Source: Calditrichota bacterium (GTDB lineage Bacteria > Calditrichota > Calditrichia > RBG-13-44-9 > J042). From it: DNA of 64,000 nt. Location: positions 1-64,000 of the forward strand of contig JAADJD010000038.1 of assembly GCA_013150955.1 (NCBI GenBank), in the 5' to 3' direction. This document shows positions 25,970 through 35,001 of this stretch, one piece after another. The notes under the pieces are model-generated. The model did not search any database. It was not told where the DNA came from and was given only the letters and a program-made list of their open reading frames with translations. A program made the translations under genes and the position numbers. Each line of letters begins with the position of its first letter. The stretch's first letter is position 1.

Positions 25970-28289
25970 TGGAAGCGGAGAAGAAATTCGAAAATTGTTT
26001 GACTAAACTAAAATTAATGCCTCTCACTCTTCCGTAATCACGATTTACATAAATACCATAGGCATCGGTATTCGGCAGGACAATAATGTCTGTTCCGAGA
26101 ATATTTCTTAAATCTTTTTGATAAAGTTTTAAATACGCAGCGATACCATATCCAAATTGTTGTTCAATTCCTACTTCATAGCTAATGGTCTTTTGGGGCT
26201 TCAATCCCGGATTCCCCATAATTGTGGCAATAAGGCCTGGTTTAACCTGATTATCATAATCTTGATACAAGTATTGATAAGGGGGAAGCTGGAAAAAGTG
26301 TCCGTAAGAGAAAAATAACTTTCCATTCGCAGAAATTGGAAAGGCAAAAGCAATTCGTGGACTAAGCTGAATCGTTGGATCAACCTTCTTATACCAATAA
26401 GTCATTCTTTCTTCGAGGGTCACCGGTGGTTCACCAGGATCCCAGATACCATTGTTTTCTGTGCCATCAGGGTCATTGGTGTTCGGTTTTCCATCTGTAC
26501 CCCAGTCCTTCCAAATATTTTCATTCTTAATCGGGCGAGTTATATCCGGATCTGTTGGGTCGGACAGTACCCGACCATCGGGATCAAAATAATCTAAACG
26601 CAAACCAATGTTAATAACCATATCTTTTAATTCCACTTTATCCTGAATATACCAGGCAAATTCCGTGGGGAAACGATGCCATCTGTCATTGGTGTAACCT
26701 TCTAATTCAATCACGTTTCCTGGTATTCCATCTCCGTTATCATCTCGAGCATCATTCCACACACCATTCCGATCAATATCTTCAAAGGGCTCACCCGGAT
26801 CATACTGCCCATTTCCGTTCTCATCAACAAAAGGTTCTGCTCTACGATCCACATGGAGATAATATGAATGGTTGAAAAGATCTAACTTTTTAAATTCAAA
26901 GCCCGTTTTTACTTCATGATTTTGAAATAGTTGGATCGTTAAGTCAAACTTTGTGGTATATTGCTTCTGGGTATTAAAATGTCGGAAATTATCTGATCCA
27001 CCTGGATAAAAATATTGACCTGTACTATATCCATTCCAAACATATTTTGGAGAATTAATATCTTCGTCTAAATATCGTTTATAGTCCTTATTTAAATACC
27101 CAAGCACCAGAGAGTAGAAAGCATTAGGACGAAATTGGTGGGTAAGTTTCGCAATGAACTGTATTCCTGTCCGATACCGCCAAGGAATACCATCAGGCAC
27201 TTTACTGCGCCTGTGGTTGTATACTTGATACTTTAAATTTTCGTAAATTGATGTAAGGTAAAAATTAATGGTGTTTGTTAATCGGAACTTAATTTTACCT
27301 TGGAAATTATATTTTCTTTGGGAATTCAACGATATTACCTTACCATCCCCTGTTTTGACAGAATCTGCAATATCCCTTAATCCATGTTCCCGCACACCAT
27401 ATAAATAACCGGCATCATTAAATATGCGTCCAGACACGTTAAAAGTAACTCGATCTCCCCAAATAGGCCCCGACAAGTTAAATTCCGTTTCATTGGTATT
27501 GAATACATCGATTTTCTTAATCTCGTCTAAAAAATACTTTGCATGCTCTGGACGTGTAACAATATCCCCCGTTTGAAACGATACTCTTCCACTAAAATCT
27601 GAACCCCCCTCTTTCGTTATAATATTTACCACTCCTGACATTGCCTGACCATATTCAGCACTGAATGCACCCGTAATCAGGGACAATTCTTCAATAGCAT
27701 TCGTTGGAATATCTAAAGAAATTCCCCCGCCGATAGCGTCTGTTACAGGGATTCCATCAATAAAATATGCAACTTCCTCACTTCGACCACCTCTGAAGTG
27801 CAAACGACCATCCGGACCAATATTTACACCGGCCTTTGTTTGAGCAATTTCAACAAAAGACTCTATTGGAGAGTACTCAATTTCCTGAGCGCTCACCACA
27901 GCGGCGGTTGCTGTTGCATCTTTTTGGATCAAGGCACGTTCGGCAACCACGACAACTGTTTCACCTTCGTAAGCCGCCTCCGTTAATTCAAAATTCACTT
28001 CCGTAGTCAAATCTGCTTTTACGAGAACATCCGTTACTTCTTTAACAGAATATCCTACATAAATCGCCTGAAGTGTATAGACTCCTGGAGGGACATTTAA
28101 AATCATATAAAAACCGTCCTCATCAGTCGCCGCTCCCATTTGCAGCCCTTTAATAATTACATTTACAGCTACTAACGGCTCACCGGTTTTCTTATCAATC
28201 ACCCTCCCGATAATTTTACCGGTCGTTCCTGACCAGAGCATGGAAGGGAGCAAGGCAAATAGCAAACAATAAATCAACCGCTTTAACAT
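25821..28289 (-). CDS. TonB-dependent outer-membrane receptor, frameshifted near its 3' end
   Basis: Signal peptide ~1-20. Carboxypeptidase-regulatory-like domain ~23-105 (GRVIDKKTGEPLVAVNVIIKG). Plug domain ~115-245 (FRGGRSEEVAYFIDGIPV; GAFSAEYGQAMSGVVNIITKEGG). The beta-barrel contains an Asp-rich loop with EF-hand-like DENGNGQYDPGEPF and DRNGVWNDARDDNGDG motifs, and further such repeats. Reading leaves the receptor frame after 'YQIAEGNESNPKS' and ends in unrelated residues; the rest of the barrel is in the next frame. Strong GGAGGG site. Substrate unknown. As written, the product lacks the last strands needed for membrane insertion. Confidence 0.85.
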   Translation of the reverse strand: MLKRLIYCLLFALLPSMLWSGTTGKIIGRVIDKKTGEPLVAVNVIIKGLQMGAATDEDGFYMILNVPPGVYTLQAIYVGYSVKEVTDVLVKADLTTEVNFELTEAAYEGETVVVVAERALIQKDATATAAVVSAQEIEYSPIESFVEIAQTKAGVNIGPDGRLHFRGGRSEEVAYFIDGIPVTDAIGGGISLDIPTNAIEELSLITGAFSAEYGQAMSGVVNIITKEGGSDFSGRVSFQTGDIVTRPEHAKYFLDEIKKIDVFNTNETEFNLSGPIWGDRVTFNVSGRIFNDAGYLYGVREHGLRDIADSVKTGDGKVISLNSQRKYNFQGKIKFRLTNTINFYLTSIYENLKYQVYNHRRSKVPDGIPWRYRTGIQFIAKLTHQFRPNAFYSLVLGYLNKDYKRYLDEDINSPKYVWNGYSTGQYFYPGGSDNFRHFNTQKQYTTKFDLTIQLFQNHEVKTGFEFKKLDLFNHSYYLHVDRRAEPFVDENGNGQYDPGEPFEDIDRNGVWNDARDDNGDGIPGNVIELEGYTNDRWHRFPTEFAWYIQDKVELKDMVINIGLRLDYFDPDGRVLSDPTDPDITRPIKNENIWKDWGTDGKPNTNDPDGTENNGIWDPGEPPVTLEERMTYWYKKVDPTIQLSPRIAFAFPISANGKLFFSYGHFFQLPPYQYLYQDYDNQVKPGLIATIMGNPGLKPQKTISYEVGIEQQFGYGIAAYLKLYQKDLRNILGTDIIVLPNTDAYGIYVNRDYGRVRGINFSLVKQFSNFFSASIDYTYQIAEGNESNPKSPRSLLLARPHEKSRSSNKHRSFGLGSNTYVED

Positions 28290-28430
28290 TGGTCATCCCT
28301 CCATAAAACTAAATTCATAAATTAAATTTCTTATGAATATTAACAATTTCCCTCTATATATGGGAATCGGAGAGCAGGAACACCCGCCCTCCGACCCTTT
28401 CTTTTTCAACCGATATATACAGCCAGAACC

Positions 28431-30122
28431 TTATTTCATCAACGTCATCTTCCGGCTAATCTGTTTATCCCCAAACTTGAGCATATAGATATAAGTTCCA
28501 GATCCAACCTTTCTGCCAAAATTATCCGTACCATCCCAAACAACTTCATACGTTCCAGCAGACTTAAATCCCTTTACCAATGTCTTCACTTCGCGGCCAA
28601 GCATATCATAAATCACCAACTTGATCTCACCAGCCTGAGAAATCCTGTACTTAATAGTCGTTGATGGGTTAAATGGATTCGGATAGTTCTGGAACAGTTG
28701 ATAGGATTCAAGAACTTGCTTACCTGCCTCAAGATTAATTGCTGTAACGCCGGTACCTTCAAGCATTACCACCCAACTTTGAGTGGAATCACCATCTTCA
28801 AAAACAAAAACAACTTCCGGTTCACCATTACCATTCATATCTGTTGAACTGGTCCCACCATGCTTTATGCTAAAATTATCCCCAGGGAAAGACACAGAAT
28901 ACACCCGGGTTCCACCACTCGGGATGGTATCCAAGTAAACTAATTCATAAGTATAGCTTGTAGAATCCGTGATATCCCCAGTACCCTTATACTCAATTCG
29001 CCAAACGCTACCACCATAATTTCCACCCATAAAAATGTCTGTTTTCCCATCACCATCGTAATCCCCCACAGTTAAACCACGACAACCAGCGGGTTCCACT
29101 ACTTTAATCAATGCTTCATTCGTTGAATCAGTGTTCGCCACATCGGAAATATTATACCACAATCCTAAGGCACCATTAGTTTTTCCAAAAATCAGTTCCG
29201 TTTTCCCATCACCATCAATATCGCCTTCCGCGGTAGCTTGTATAGACCATGAACTGAAGCTTGGATTTTCCACATAGCTTAAAGTATAGCTATCAGGACC
29301 TGTAGCCTCATAGACGGTATGTACACCTGTTGAAAAATAGGCCTCTTTAAATCCATCATTATCCAGGTCTGTAATATCACAGGCATATACACTTCCCCAA
29401 TCACCTGTTGTATCGATCATTTCAACTTTGAACTGGGTAAAATCTCCCAGGAAAGGACCATTTAATGAAAAAATCATTAAAGCATCATCTGTAGAAGCAG
29501 AACTGTATTTACGAAAAGCCACAGCCACTTCCATCTGACCATCGCCATCAATATCCCCAGCAGCCATTGCGGATGGCCGCGTGTTCGTACCAGGTTTGGC
29601 TAATGCAGTCCATTTTGCAGTGGGCTCTGTGGGCAATCCATTTTCAAATTCAAAAATATAAATCACCGTTGGACTTACATCTGGAGCGGGATTATTTGCG
29701 GCGTGAGGAATTCCAAAAACAATCTCCTGATTACCATCCCCATCTAAATCGGCAACCGCCATTGTTGGAAAGCTGGCTCCACCCGTTTTCAGCGTCGTAT
29801 CTGACCAGGACCACATCAATTCAAAGGTATTGTTCGTCGGGCTCCATTCATAAACATAAATAGAATGACCATCGGCCCATTGTCCTAAATTGGCTGAATT
29901 GGGATTCGAATGATCCGCTAAAACAATAAACTCCAGGTTACCATCTTTGTCCAAATCAAAACCAGCATGAACTTCATCTGCAACAATGGGCCAATGGGGA
30001 GCCGTTTCAAATTGATTCCTCTCGAAAATCTTTGTGTACCCTTCTGCAACATAATCCTGTGCAAATAAAAAAGCACACAAAACCAAAAGAACACCAATTA
30101 TTCTGGTAGCTACTCCCATCAT
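28431..30122 (-). CDS. Secreted FG-GAP/VCBS repeat protein with type IX-like sorting domain
   Basis: Signal peptide ~1-21 (LCAFLFAQ). At least seven FG-GAP-type blades with calcium-loop motifs: FDLDKDGNLEF, ADLDGDGNQEI, GDIDGDGQMEV, TDLDNDGFKEA, GDIDGDGKTEL, GDYDGDGKTDI, TDMNGNGEPEV. Likely a seven-bladed integrin-alpha-like propeller. The C-terminal ~85 residues are a textbook sorting domain (YPNPFNPSTTIKYRIS; VIYDMLGREVKTLV; GSGTYIYMLKFG; SRKMTLMK). Intact, unlike the three genes below it on the same strand. Binding or adhesion role likely; ligand unknown. A GC-rich hairpin (28388-28415) lies between its stop and the receptor gene. Confidence 0.88.
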   Translation of the reverse strand: MMGVATRIIGVLLVLCAFLFAQDYVAEGYTKIFERNQFETAPHWPIVADEVHAGFDLDKDGNLEFIVLADHSNPNSANLGQWADGHSIYVYEWSPTNNTFELMWSWSDTTLKTGGASFPTMAVADLDGDGNQEIVFGIPHAANNPAPDVSPTVIYIFEFENGLPTEPTAKWTALAKPGTNTRPSAMAAGDIDGDGQMEVAVAFRKYSSASTDDALMIFSLNGPFLGDFTQFKVEMIDTTGDWGSVYACDITDLDNDGFKEAYFSTGVHTVYEATGPDSYTLSYVENPSFSSWSIQATAEGDIDGDGKTELIFGKTNGALGLWYNISDVANTDSTNEALIKVVEPAGCRGLTVGDYDGDGKTDIFMGGNYGGSVWRIEYKGTGDITDSTSYTYELVYLDTIPSGGTRVYSVSFPGDNFSIKHGGTSSTDMNGNGEPEVVFVFEDGDSTQSWVVMLEGTGVTAINLEAGKQVLESYQLFQNYPNPFNPSTTIKYRISQAGEIKLVIYDMLGREVKTLVKGFKSAGTYEVVWDGTDNFGRKVGSGTYIYMLKFGDKQISRKMTLMK

Positions 30123-30311
30123 AGATCCTCCTTACCTTTTGTTAAAGTTATGTTTAAATTTTAATATATTGTGTTGAATTAAAAATGTCAATTTTTTTGT
30201 GGTGGATTTTTTAAAAATTTTTACTCAAATAACCATTCAATTCCAAATTTGGTAGATTTTTGAATAATTTATTTTTTACCTTAATTTTAATAAAAACCAA
30301 GAGAGACGATT
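30123..30311. promoter_or_regulatory. AT-rich divergent promoter region
   Basis: 189 bp of very AT-rich DNA between the divergent FG-GAP and PrsW-like genes, with long A and T runs (30185-30290). Consistent with two outward promoters; no specific boxes assigned. Confidence 0.45.
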
Positions 30312-31391
30312 GTGCTACTGTTTCTCATCCTCATCTCTTTCCTCTTAGGCTACCTGCTGCTGCGCTTCTTTCAACGGTATGATCTTTACGAAAAGGAACC
30401 GATATCGGTCATGGGAGCGGTTGCGGTGGTCGGTGGCATTGTATCAATCGCCCTGGCATTGGGCCTGTACCAGCTGGTAAAGTGGTTCGGATTTTCTCAA
30501 TTTACTTCCGACATTGGATTGATCTTCTTTGTGGCGCCCATCGAGGAACTGTCCAAACTTCTGGCACTGTACATCACTTACCCTATATTTCGCAAAGAAA
30601 TGAACGAACCCACGGATGGGGTTATTTACATGAGCTGTGTGGTGCTGGGATTTTCCCTCATCGAAAATCTGTTTTACGCCATGCCCGGTCCCGACACCCA
30701 CGCTCTGATCTTTATCCGGGTATTTACCAGTACCCCGGCACACATCCTGTTTAGCATGTTCATGGGGCTGGGATTTTACATGGTGAAAAAGAAGGTGTTG
30801 ACTCATCGATTTCTATTGCTGACCTACTTTTATGCAATCAGTACCCATGCCCTATATAACTTATCCCTGTTCAACGGATGGCCTTTGTTTTATGTTCTCC
30901 TCCTATTCTACATCAGTTTTCGGGCGTTAAATAGATTGCTGGAATATACGTCGGCGAAATCCCCTTTCCGCGTTTCGTTGAAATCCTTTGTTGAACAAAC
31001 CCCGTTTCCCCCAATGGAACCCGGTCTGGAATGCCTGCATTGTGGCGATACTTCTCCCAAACCCACCTATCGGATTGGAAAAATAATGTTTCAAAAGTGC
31101 GTCCAATGTCCCTACTACATCACCTCTTTAAAATCCCTGTCCCAGATCTTTCATCATTTTGCTTCGAAATTTTCCAATGTGTCGTCGTTTATTTATTCCC
31201 ATTTGCCGTTCGTGGAAAATCCTTTGATCCGTCATCACTGGATCTCCCTGGATAAAAAATTAGCAATATTTGAATTGGGAGTACTTCATCACTATCTGGA
31301 AACCATTCGCCAAAACATCGTTTTGCGTTTCGAAAGCAATCGCTGGTTTCAGAAAAATCTGGTGAAACATTCCCGACATGATCTCGACTGA
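30312..31391 (+). CDS. PrsW-family intramembrane protease with C-terminal zinc-ribbon-like motif
   Basis: GTG start behind GAGAGA. Six or more membrane segments in residues 1-210. All PrsW/glutamic-type CPBP-like motifs are present: EELSK (Glu78, Glu79), GFSLIEN (Glu118), TPAHIL (His144) and ISTHALYN (His179). PrsW cleaves anti-sigma factors within the membrane in Bacillus, so a signalling role is plausible here, though no anti-sigma gene is in the window. The soluble tail (~215-359) has two CxxC pairs, Cys241/244 and Cys263/266, with the spacing of a zinc ribbon; this is an unusual addition to a PrsW protein. Different G+C from the AT-rich island next to it. Confidence 0.88.
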   Translation: MLLFLILISFLLGYLLLRFFQRYDLYEKEPISVMGAVAVVGGIVSIALALGLYQLVKWFGFSQFTSDIGLIFFVAPIEELSKLLALYITYPIFRKEMNEPTDGVIYMSCVVLGFSLIENLFYAMPGPDTHALIFIRVFTSTPAHILFSMFMGLGFYMVKKKVLTHRFLLLTYFYAISTHALYNLSLFNGWPLFYVLLLFYISFRALNRLLEYTSAKSPFRVSLKSFVEQTPFPPMEPGLECLHCGDTSPKPTYRIGKIMFQKCVQCPYYITSLKSLSQIFHHFASKFSNVSSFIYSHLPFVENPLIRHHWISLDKKLAIFELGVLHHYLETIRQNIVLRFESNRWFQKNLVKHSRHDLD

Positions 31392-31427
31392 TTCTCCTCT
31401 TCCTGACAACTTCGAAATAAACCTCAA

Positions 31428-31742
31428 TGATACATTAGAACCACGAATTACGGGAATGAACACAAATAAAAATAATAAAGTACATTGGATTGCATCAGGA
31501 TGAAATTTTGTCTCTGTGTTTATCCCAGATTATGCAATAGCCTACGAATTACGCGAATTAAAACGAATAAAAATAATTCCAAATTATGCTTTAGACCACG
31601 AATTGCATGAATTAACACAAATAAAAACAATAAAATCCATTGGATTAGATCTGGATGAAAATTAGCTTCGAGGTTTATTCGTTATTTTATTGATATTTTT
31701 TGGGTTCATTCGTGTGATTCGCGGTTTCCTGCATTCTCCGGG
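31428..31742 (+). repeat. 165-bp repeat, copy D: one part-copy, one lone arm, one full copy
   Basis: Three tandem pieces: a left two-thirds (31428-~31520), a lone left arm (31524-~31575, CCCAGATTATGCAATAGCCT) and a full 164-bp unit (31579-31742) ending TTCATTCGTGTGATTCGCGG plus a degraded GCATTCTCCGGG. Lies between prsW-like and cold-shock genes. Confidence 0.8.
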
Positions 31743-31767
31743 ATAAAATAAATTCTTTTTATTTCCC

Positions 31768-31796
31768 TTGACACCCTTCCAGATTCATCGTACCTT
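31768..31796 (+). promoter_or_regulatory. Sigma-70-type promoter of the cold-shock gene
   Basis: TTGACA (31768-31773), 17-bp spacer, TACCTT (31791-31796). This gives an untranslated leader of roughly 90 nt before the ATG at 31896. The leader contains CTCAG...CTGAG pairing segments. Long structured leaders are known for cspA-type genes, so temperature-dependent folding is conceivable. Confidence 0.55.
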
Positions 31797-31895
31797 GGTG
31801 TGCGTTTTCTCAGGTATATTAGCCTGCCTAATTTATCAGCCTAATCTATCTGAGCTAATTAAATTTATATTTACATGAAGTAAGGAGTCGTCGTA

Positions 31896-32108
31896 ATGGC
31901 TAATCGAGTAACAGGAGTCGTCAAATGGTTTAACGCCACCAAGGGATATGGATTCATTTCCAGTGCCGAGGGGGAAGATGTGTTCGTCCACTACAGTTCT
32001 ATCAGGGACGACGGGGGATTCCGATCCCTGGAAGAGGGTCAGGAAGTGGAGTTCACCCTGGCGCAGGGCGCTAAAGGCCCCCAGGCACAGGACGTGGTAC
32101 TGATCTAA
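31896..32108 (+). CDS. Cold-shock protein (CspA family)
   Basis: 70 residues, full family length. RNP1 (KGYGFI) and RNP2 (VFVHYSSI) nucleic-acid-binding motifs are intact, with the usual opening [15 protein letters not shown]. Binds single-stranded RNA/DNA and acts as an RNA chaperone in the cytoplasm. TAAGGAG precedes the ATG. It has its own promoter, leader and terminator, so it is monocistronic, and it is flanked on both sides by 165-bp repeats. Confidence 0.96.
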   Translation: MANRVTGVVKWFNATKGYGFISSAEGEDVFVHYSSIRDDGGFRSLEEGQEVEFTLAQGAKGPQAQDVVLI

Positions 32109-32136
32109 GTTAAATCCACTGTGTGACTACTCACCG

Positions 32137-32173
32137 AAGTGCAGTATGGCCATTGCGATACTGCACTTTTTTA
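32137..32173 (+). terminator. Rho-independent terminator of the cold-shock gene
   Basis: Inverted repeat AAGTGCAGTAT / ATACTGCACTT around a short loop, followed by a T run, starting 29 bp after the stop codon. Confidence 0.85.
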
Positions 32174-32210
32174 TTTCCAATCAATTCTCCCTAAAAACGA
32201 CAAAAATAAA

Positions 32211-32416
32211 CCCGGATTATGCAATAGCCTACGAATGACACGAATTAACACCAATAAAAATAACAAAATGCACTTGATTCTATGTGGATGAAAGTGTTTT
32301 CCTGGATATATTCCCTATTTTGTTGATTTTTTTCGAATTCATCCGCGTGATTCGTGGTTTGATGCATTATTTGGGATAAACCCGGATTTTGCATTCCCCT
32401 ATGACTGACACGAATT
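32211..32416 (+). repeat. 165-bp repeat, copy E plus a lone left arm
   Basis: Full 165-bp unit 32211-32375 (CCCGGATTATGCAATAGCCT to GATGCATTATTTGGG), then a lone left arm at 32381-32416 (CCCGGATTTTGCATTCCCCT). Confidence 0.8.
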
Positions 32417-32419
32417 CCT

Positions 32420-32583
32420 CCCAGATTATGCAATAGCCTACGAATGACACGAATTAGCACGAACAAAAAATAAAATCCAATTGATTATATCCGGATGAAA
32501 AATGTGTTCCGGGATTTAGTTGCTATTCTGTTGATATTTTTAGAATTCATTCGCGTGATTCGCGGTTTATTGCATTATTCGGG
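32420..32583 (+). repeat. 165-bp repeat, copy F
   Basis: Full 164-bp unit from CCCAGATTATGCAATAGCCT to TTATTGCATTATTCGGG. Its last base is directly next to the stop codon of the minus-strand epimerase gene (TTA at 32584-32586). Confidence 0.85.
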
Positions 32584-33729
32584 TTAAAATGTACCTTCCA
32601 CCCCCAGGCCCGGTCGATCGGGAAAAATGAGTTTCCCCTGTTCCACTTTCACCCCGGAAAAGGGATCGTTGCTGATCAGCAGATTCCCATCCAGATCCAG
32701 CCAATCGGCGTAGGGCGCCAGTTGTGCAGCCGCCGAGATGGCCACGGAACTTTCAATCATACACCCCAGCATTATTTTCAACCCCAGCGCCTTTGCCAGC
32801 TGAATCATCCGCCAGGCTTCCTGTAATCCACCGGACTTCATCAGCTTAATGTTAATGCCATCATAAGCGCCCACCAGACGGGGAATATCGGCCGCGGTTT
32901 TCACCGCTTCGTCGGCCACGATAGGCATATCCACCCGTTCGCGCAACCAGGCAATATCGTCAATCTGTTCCGCGGGCATGGGCTGTTCAATAAACTCCAC
33001 CCCCTGATCTTTCAACCACTGGATCTTCTCCAGCGCCTCTTCCCTGGATTTCCATCCCTCATTGGCATCCACACGGATCGGCTTATCGGTGACGCTGCGC
33101 ACCGCCTGAATGATTTCTTCATCCCGATCCGTTCCAACCTTAATCTTTAAAATGGGAAACGCTTCGGCCTCTTTTACTTTTTTCCGAATCATTTCCGGGG
33201 TGTCGATACCAATTGAAAAAGAAGTTACCGGGGCCCGTTCCGGATTTAATCCCCACAGCCTGTACAGGGGAACTCCCAATGCCTTGCCCACCCAGTCCAT
33301 CAAAGCAATGTCCAATGCGGCGCGGGCACAATTCTGATCCACAATCACACCATCCAGCGCTTCCTTGATCTCCACATAATGGAAAAAGTCGCGGTTATTC
33401 AAAAGATGGCTGGCCTCCTGAATCCGTTTCACCGTTTTCTCTGCACTTTCCCCATAGCGAACGTTGGGAGCCGCTTCCCCGTAGCCCACAATCCCGTCTT
33501 TTTCCAGTCGCACAAAAACGTTGTTCTTAAAATCGCTGGAATTGCGGGAAATCGTCCAGGTATGCTTTAAAATCAGTTTTTTTACTTTAACCTCAATCAT
33601 CGCTTCTCCTGTCATCATTTTTGGGGTTTCGGGATGACTCCAGGCCTGGGTCATCAATGCTGGAAAAAAAGGAAGTCCCATGAGGGTTTTCCCACTCAAT
33701 GAAAGAAATTCTTTACGATTCAATTTCAT
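32584..33729 (-). CDS. Dipeptide (L-Ala-D/L-Glu) epimerase with N-terminal export-like segment
   Basis: Enolase-superfamily enzyme that would convert L-Ala-D-Glu from murein to L-Ala-L-Glu. Catalytic lysines Lys195/Lys197 (LKIKVG) and Lys298 (LMKSGG). Metal ligands Asp221 (VDANEGW), Glu248 (IEQP), Asp273 (ADEA). I place the start at 33729, because the longer frame (to 33753) reads through the AGGAGGAGG ribosome site. The N-terminus (LNRKEFLSLSGKTLMGLPFF) resembles a Tat-type leader with RK instead of RR, so this copy may be exported; the paralogue at 62.3 kb has none. Last gene of the eleven-gene minus-strand run, 31 bp after the NlpC/P60 gene. Confidence 0.88.
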   Translation of the reverse strand: MKLNRKEFLSLSGKTLMGLPFFPALMTQAWSHPETPKMMTGEAMIEVKVKKLILKHTWTISRNSSDFKNNVFVRLEKDGIVGYGEAAPNVRYGESAEKTVKRIQEASHLLNNRDFFHYVEIKEALDGVIVDQNCARAALDIALMDWVGKALGVPLYRLWGLNPERAPVTSFSIGIDTPEMIRKKVKEAEAFPILKIKVGTDRDEEIIQAVRSVTDKPIRVDANEGWKSREEALEKIQWLKDQGVEFIEQPMPAEQIDDIAWLRERVDMPIVADEAVKTAADIPRLVGAYDGINIKLMKSGGLQEAWRMIQLAKALGLKIMLGCMIESSVAISAAAQLAPYADWLDLDGNLLISNDPFSGVKVEQGKLIFPDRPGLGVEGTF

Positions 33730-33760
33730 CGCCTGCCTCCTCCTAAGACTCAACCTGAAT

Positions 33761-34888
33761 TTACTCCGGTAAAACGCGTTTTATCTTTTTCAAGGTGTTG
33801 AACCGATAAGCGCTAAAGATTTTTGAATGGGGATTTAGACTGTTCAAATGAACATCTCCGCTCTGGTGAATGTATTCCGTACCCCCCAGGCTGATGGCAA
33901 CATGGGTAATGCGATCGTCGGTTCCGAAAAATAATAAATCGCCTGGCAGCAGATTGGAAAAATCCTTTTCGGGTTTGACTTCCCATCCCACCATGGCCTG
34001 CTGACGGGCGTCCCGCGGAAGGGGAATGCCATTAGCCATGAACACGGTGCGGGTAAAGCCAGAACAGTCACTACCCACACTGGAATTTCCACCCCACAGG
34101 TAGGGCACCCCCATCATTCGATAGGCCGTCTTAACAATGGCTTCGCGAAGCTCATCCCCAATGGGATAATGATTCACGTTTTCGGTAATATCGGTTTTGC
34201 GGATAAACCCTTCTCGACCATCAGGCAGGCGGACGTTCACCCAGCTCCGCTGATTCCCGATTTTTTGCAGAAACACGTTCATGACCGCATTGGCCACCGG
34301 TGTGGATTGTTCCGATGGCTGCTGAAAAATTTGTGTAAACAGCGCGGTAACCCGTACCAGCTGACCATTCCGCCAGTCCTGAACTCCCTGACGATCGGTG
34401 CGCACAAACGATTCCTTCCGCATCCATCCCAGGTATCCATAACCGGTTTGCACCAGATACCAGCCATCGCGATTTTTTAATAACCGCAAGATGCTTCCCA
34501 TGATGGCCTGATCCACCAGCTGTGCCGAATGCCGCGGTTCCTCTCGCAAATTGGCAACGGCCACCCGAACGATGGCGTAATTGCTATCCCCCAGCTGGGG
34601 ATGCGGTAACAGCACCACCTCCTTGCGCACATCCGCGTCCGAAAGCAACGAATCGACCATCTGCTCCACCGCCTGGCGCGCCTCGGGAACGGTCGTTTCC
34701 CCGCGCAACACCCAGATCCCATTCTCTTTTTCCAGAGAAAAATCGAACACATTGAGTGTCAGATCGGGGGCATATTTTTGCTGCAACGGTTTCAGGCGCT
34801 GCTGGAAGATTTCTTCGGTTTGATTGGTGGGTGCGGCACAAGCCAGAAACGCCAGCAGCATCCAGAATGCCAGATATGATCGCTTCAT
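33761..34888 (-). CDS. NlpC/P60 lipoprotein, gamma-D-glutamyl-mDAP endopeptidase type
   Basis: Lipoprotein signal: lipobox LACAA with Cys17. Residues ~35-100 form a small domain of unknown type (GETTVPEARQAVEQMVDSLL). Two SH3b-like domains follow (~105-165 with VRVAVANLREEP; ~170-240 with DGREGFIRK). NlpC/P60 domain ~245-375: Cys in GSDCSGFTRTVF, His in ITHVAISLGGTEYIHQSG; YLWGGNSS and LLPGDLLFF are also typical. Should cut stem peptides in the periplasm, giving L-Ala-D-Glu for the epimerase encoded next. Similar domain order to the cytoplasmic paralogue at 20.4 kb, so two compartments may each have one. Confidence 0.9.
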   Translation of the reverse strand: MKRSYLAFWMLLAFLACAAPTNQTEEIFQQRLKPLQQKYAPDLTLNVFDFSLEKENGIWVLRGETTVPEARQAVEQMVDSLLSDADVRKEVVLLPHPQLGDSNYAIVRVAVANLREEPRHSAQLVDQAIMGSILRLLKNRDGWYLVQTGYGYLGWMRKESFVRTDRQGVQDWRNGQLVRVTALFTQIFQQPSEQSTPVANAVMNVFLQKIGNQRSWVNVRLPDGREGFIRKTDITENVNHYPIGDELREAIVKTAYRMMGVPYLWGGNSSVGSDCSGFTRTVFMANGIPLPRDARQQAMVGWEVKPEKDFSNLLPGDLLFFGTDDRITHVAISLGGTEYIHQSGDVHLNSLNPHSKIFSAYRFNTLKKIKRVLPE

Positions 34889-35001
34889 CCTGTTTTTCCT
34901 CGATTTATTCTGTCGAACTCATTTCTCTAAAAGCGGGTATTTTGAATGATTAACAGCGATTTCCTGTTGTTTTGCCGAAGCCCTACCTCCAACAAACAGA
35001 T

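Noticed and set aside
28388-28415. Terminator between the FG-GAP gene and the TonB receptor
   Set aside because: The stem (TCGGAGAGC / GCCCTCCGA) is good but the T-rich side faces the plus strand, opposite to both genes; kept only as a remark.
31428-32583. Possible CRISPR array from closely spaced repeats
   Set aside because: Units are ~165 bp with inverted arms, partly truncated, without short direct repeats or regular spacers; no cas genes.
33730-33753. Longer N-terminus for the dipeptide epimerase
   Set aside because: The extra residues (SLRRRQA) are the translated AGGAGGAGG ribosome site of the start at 33729.
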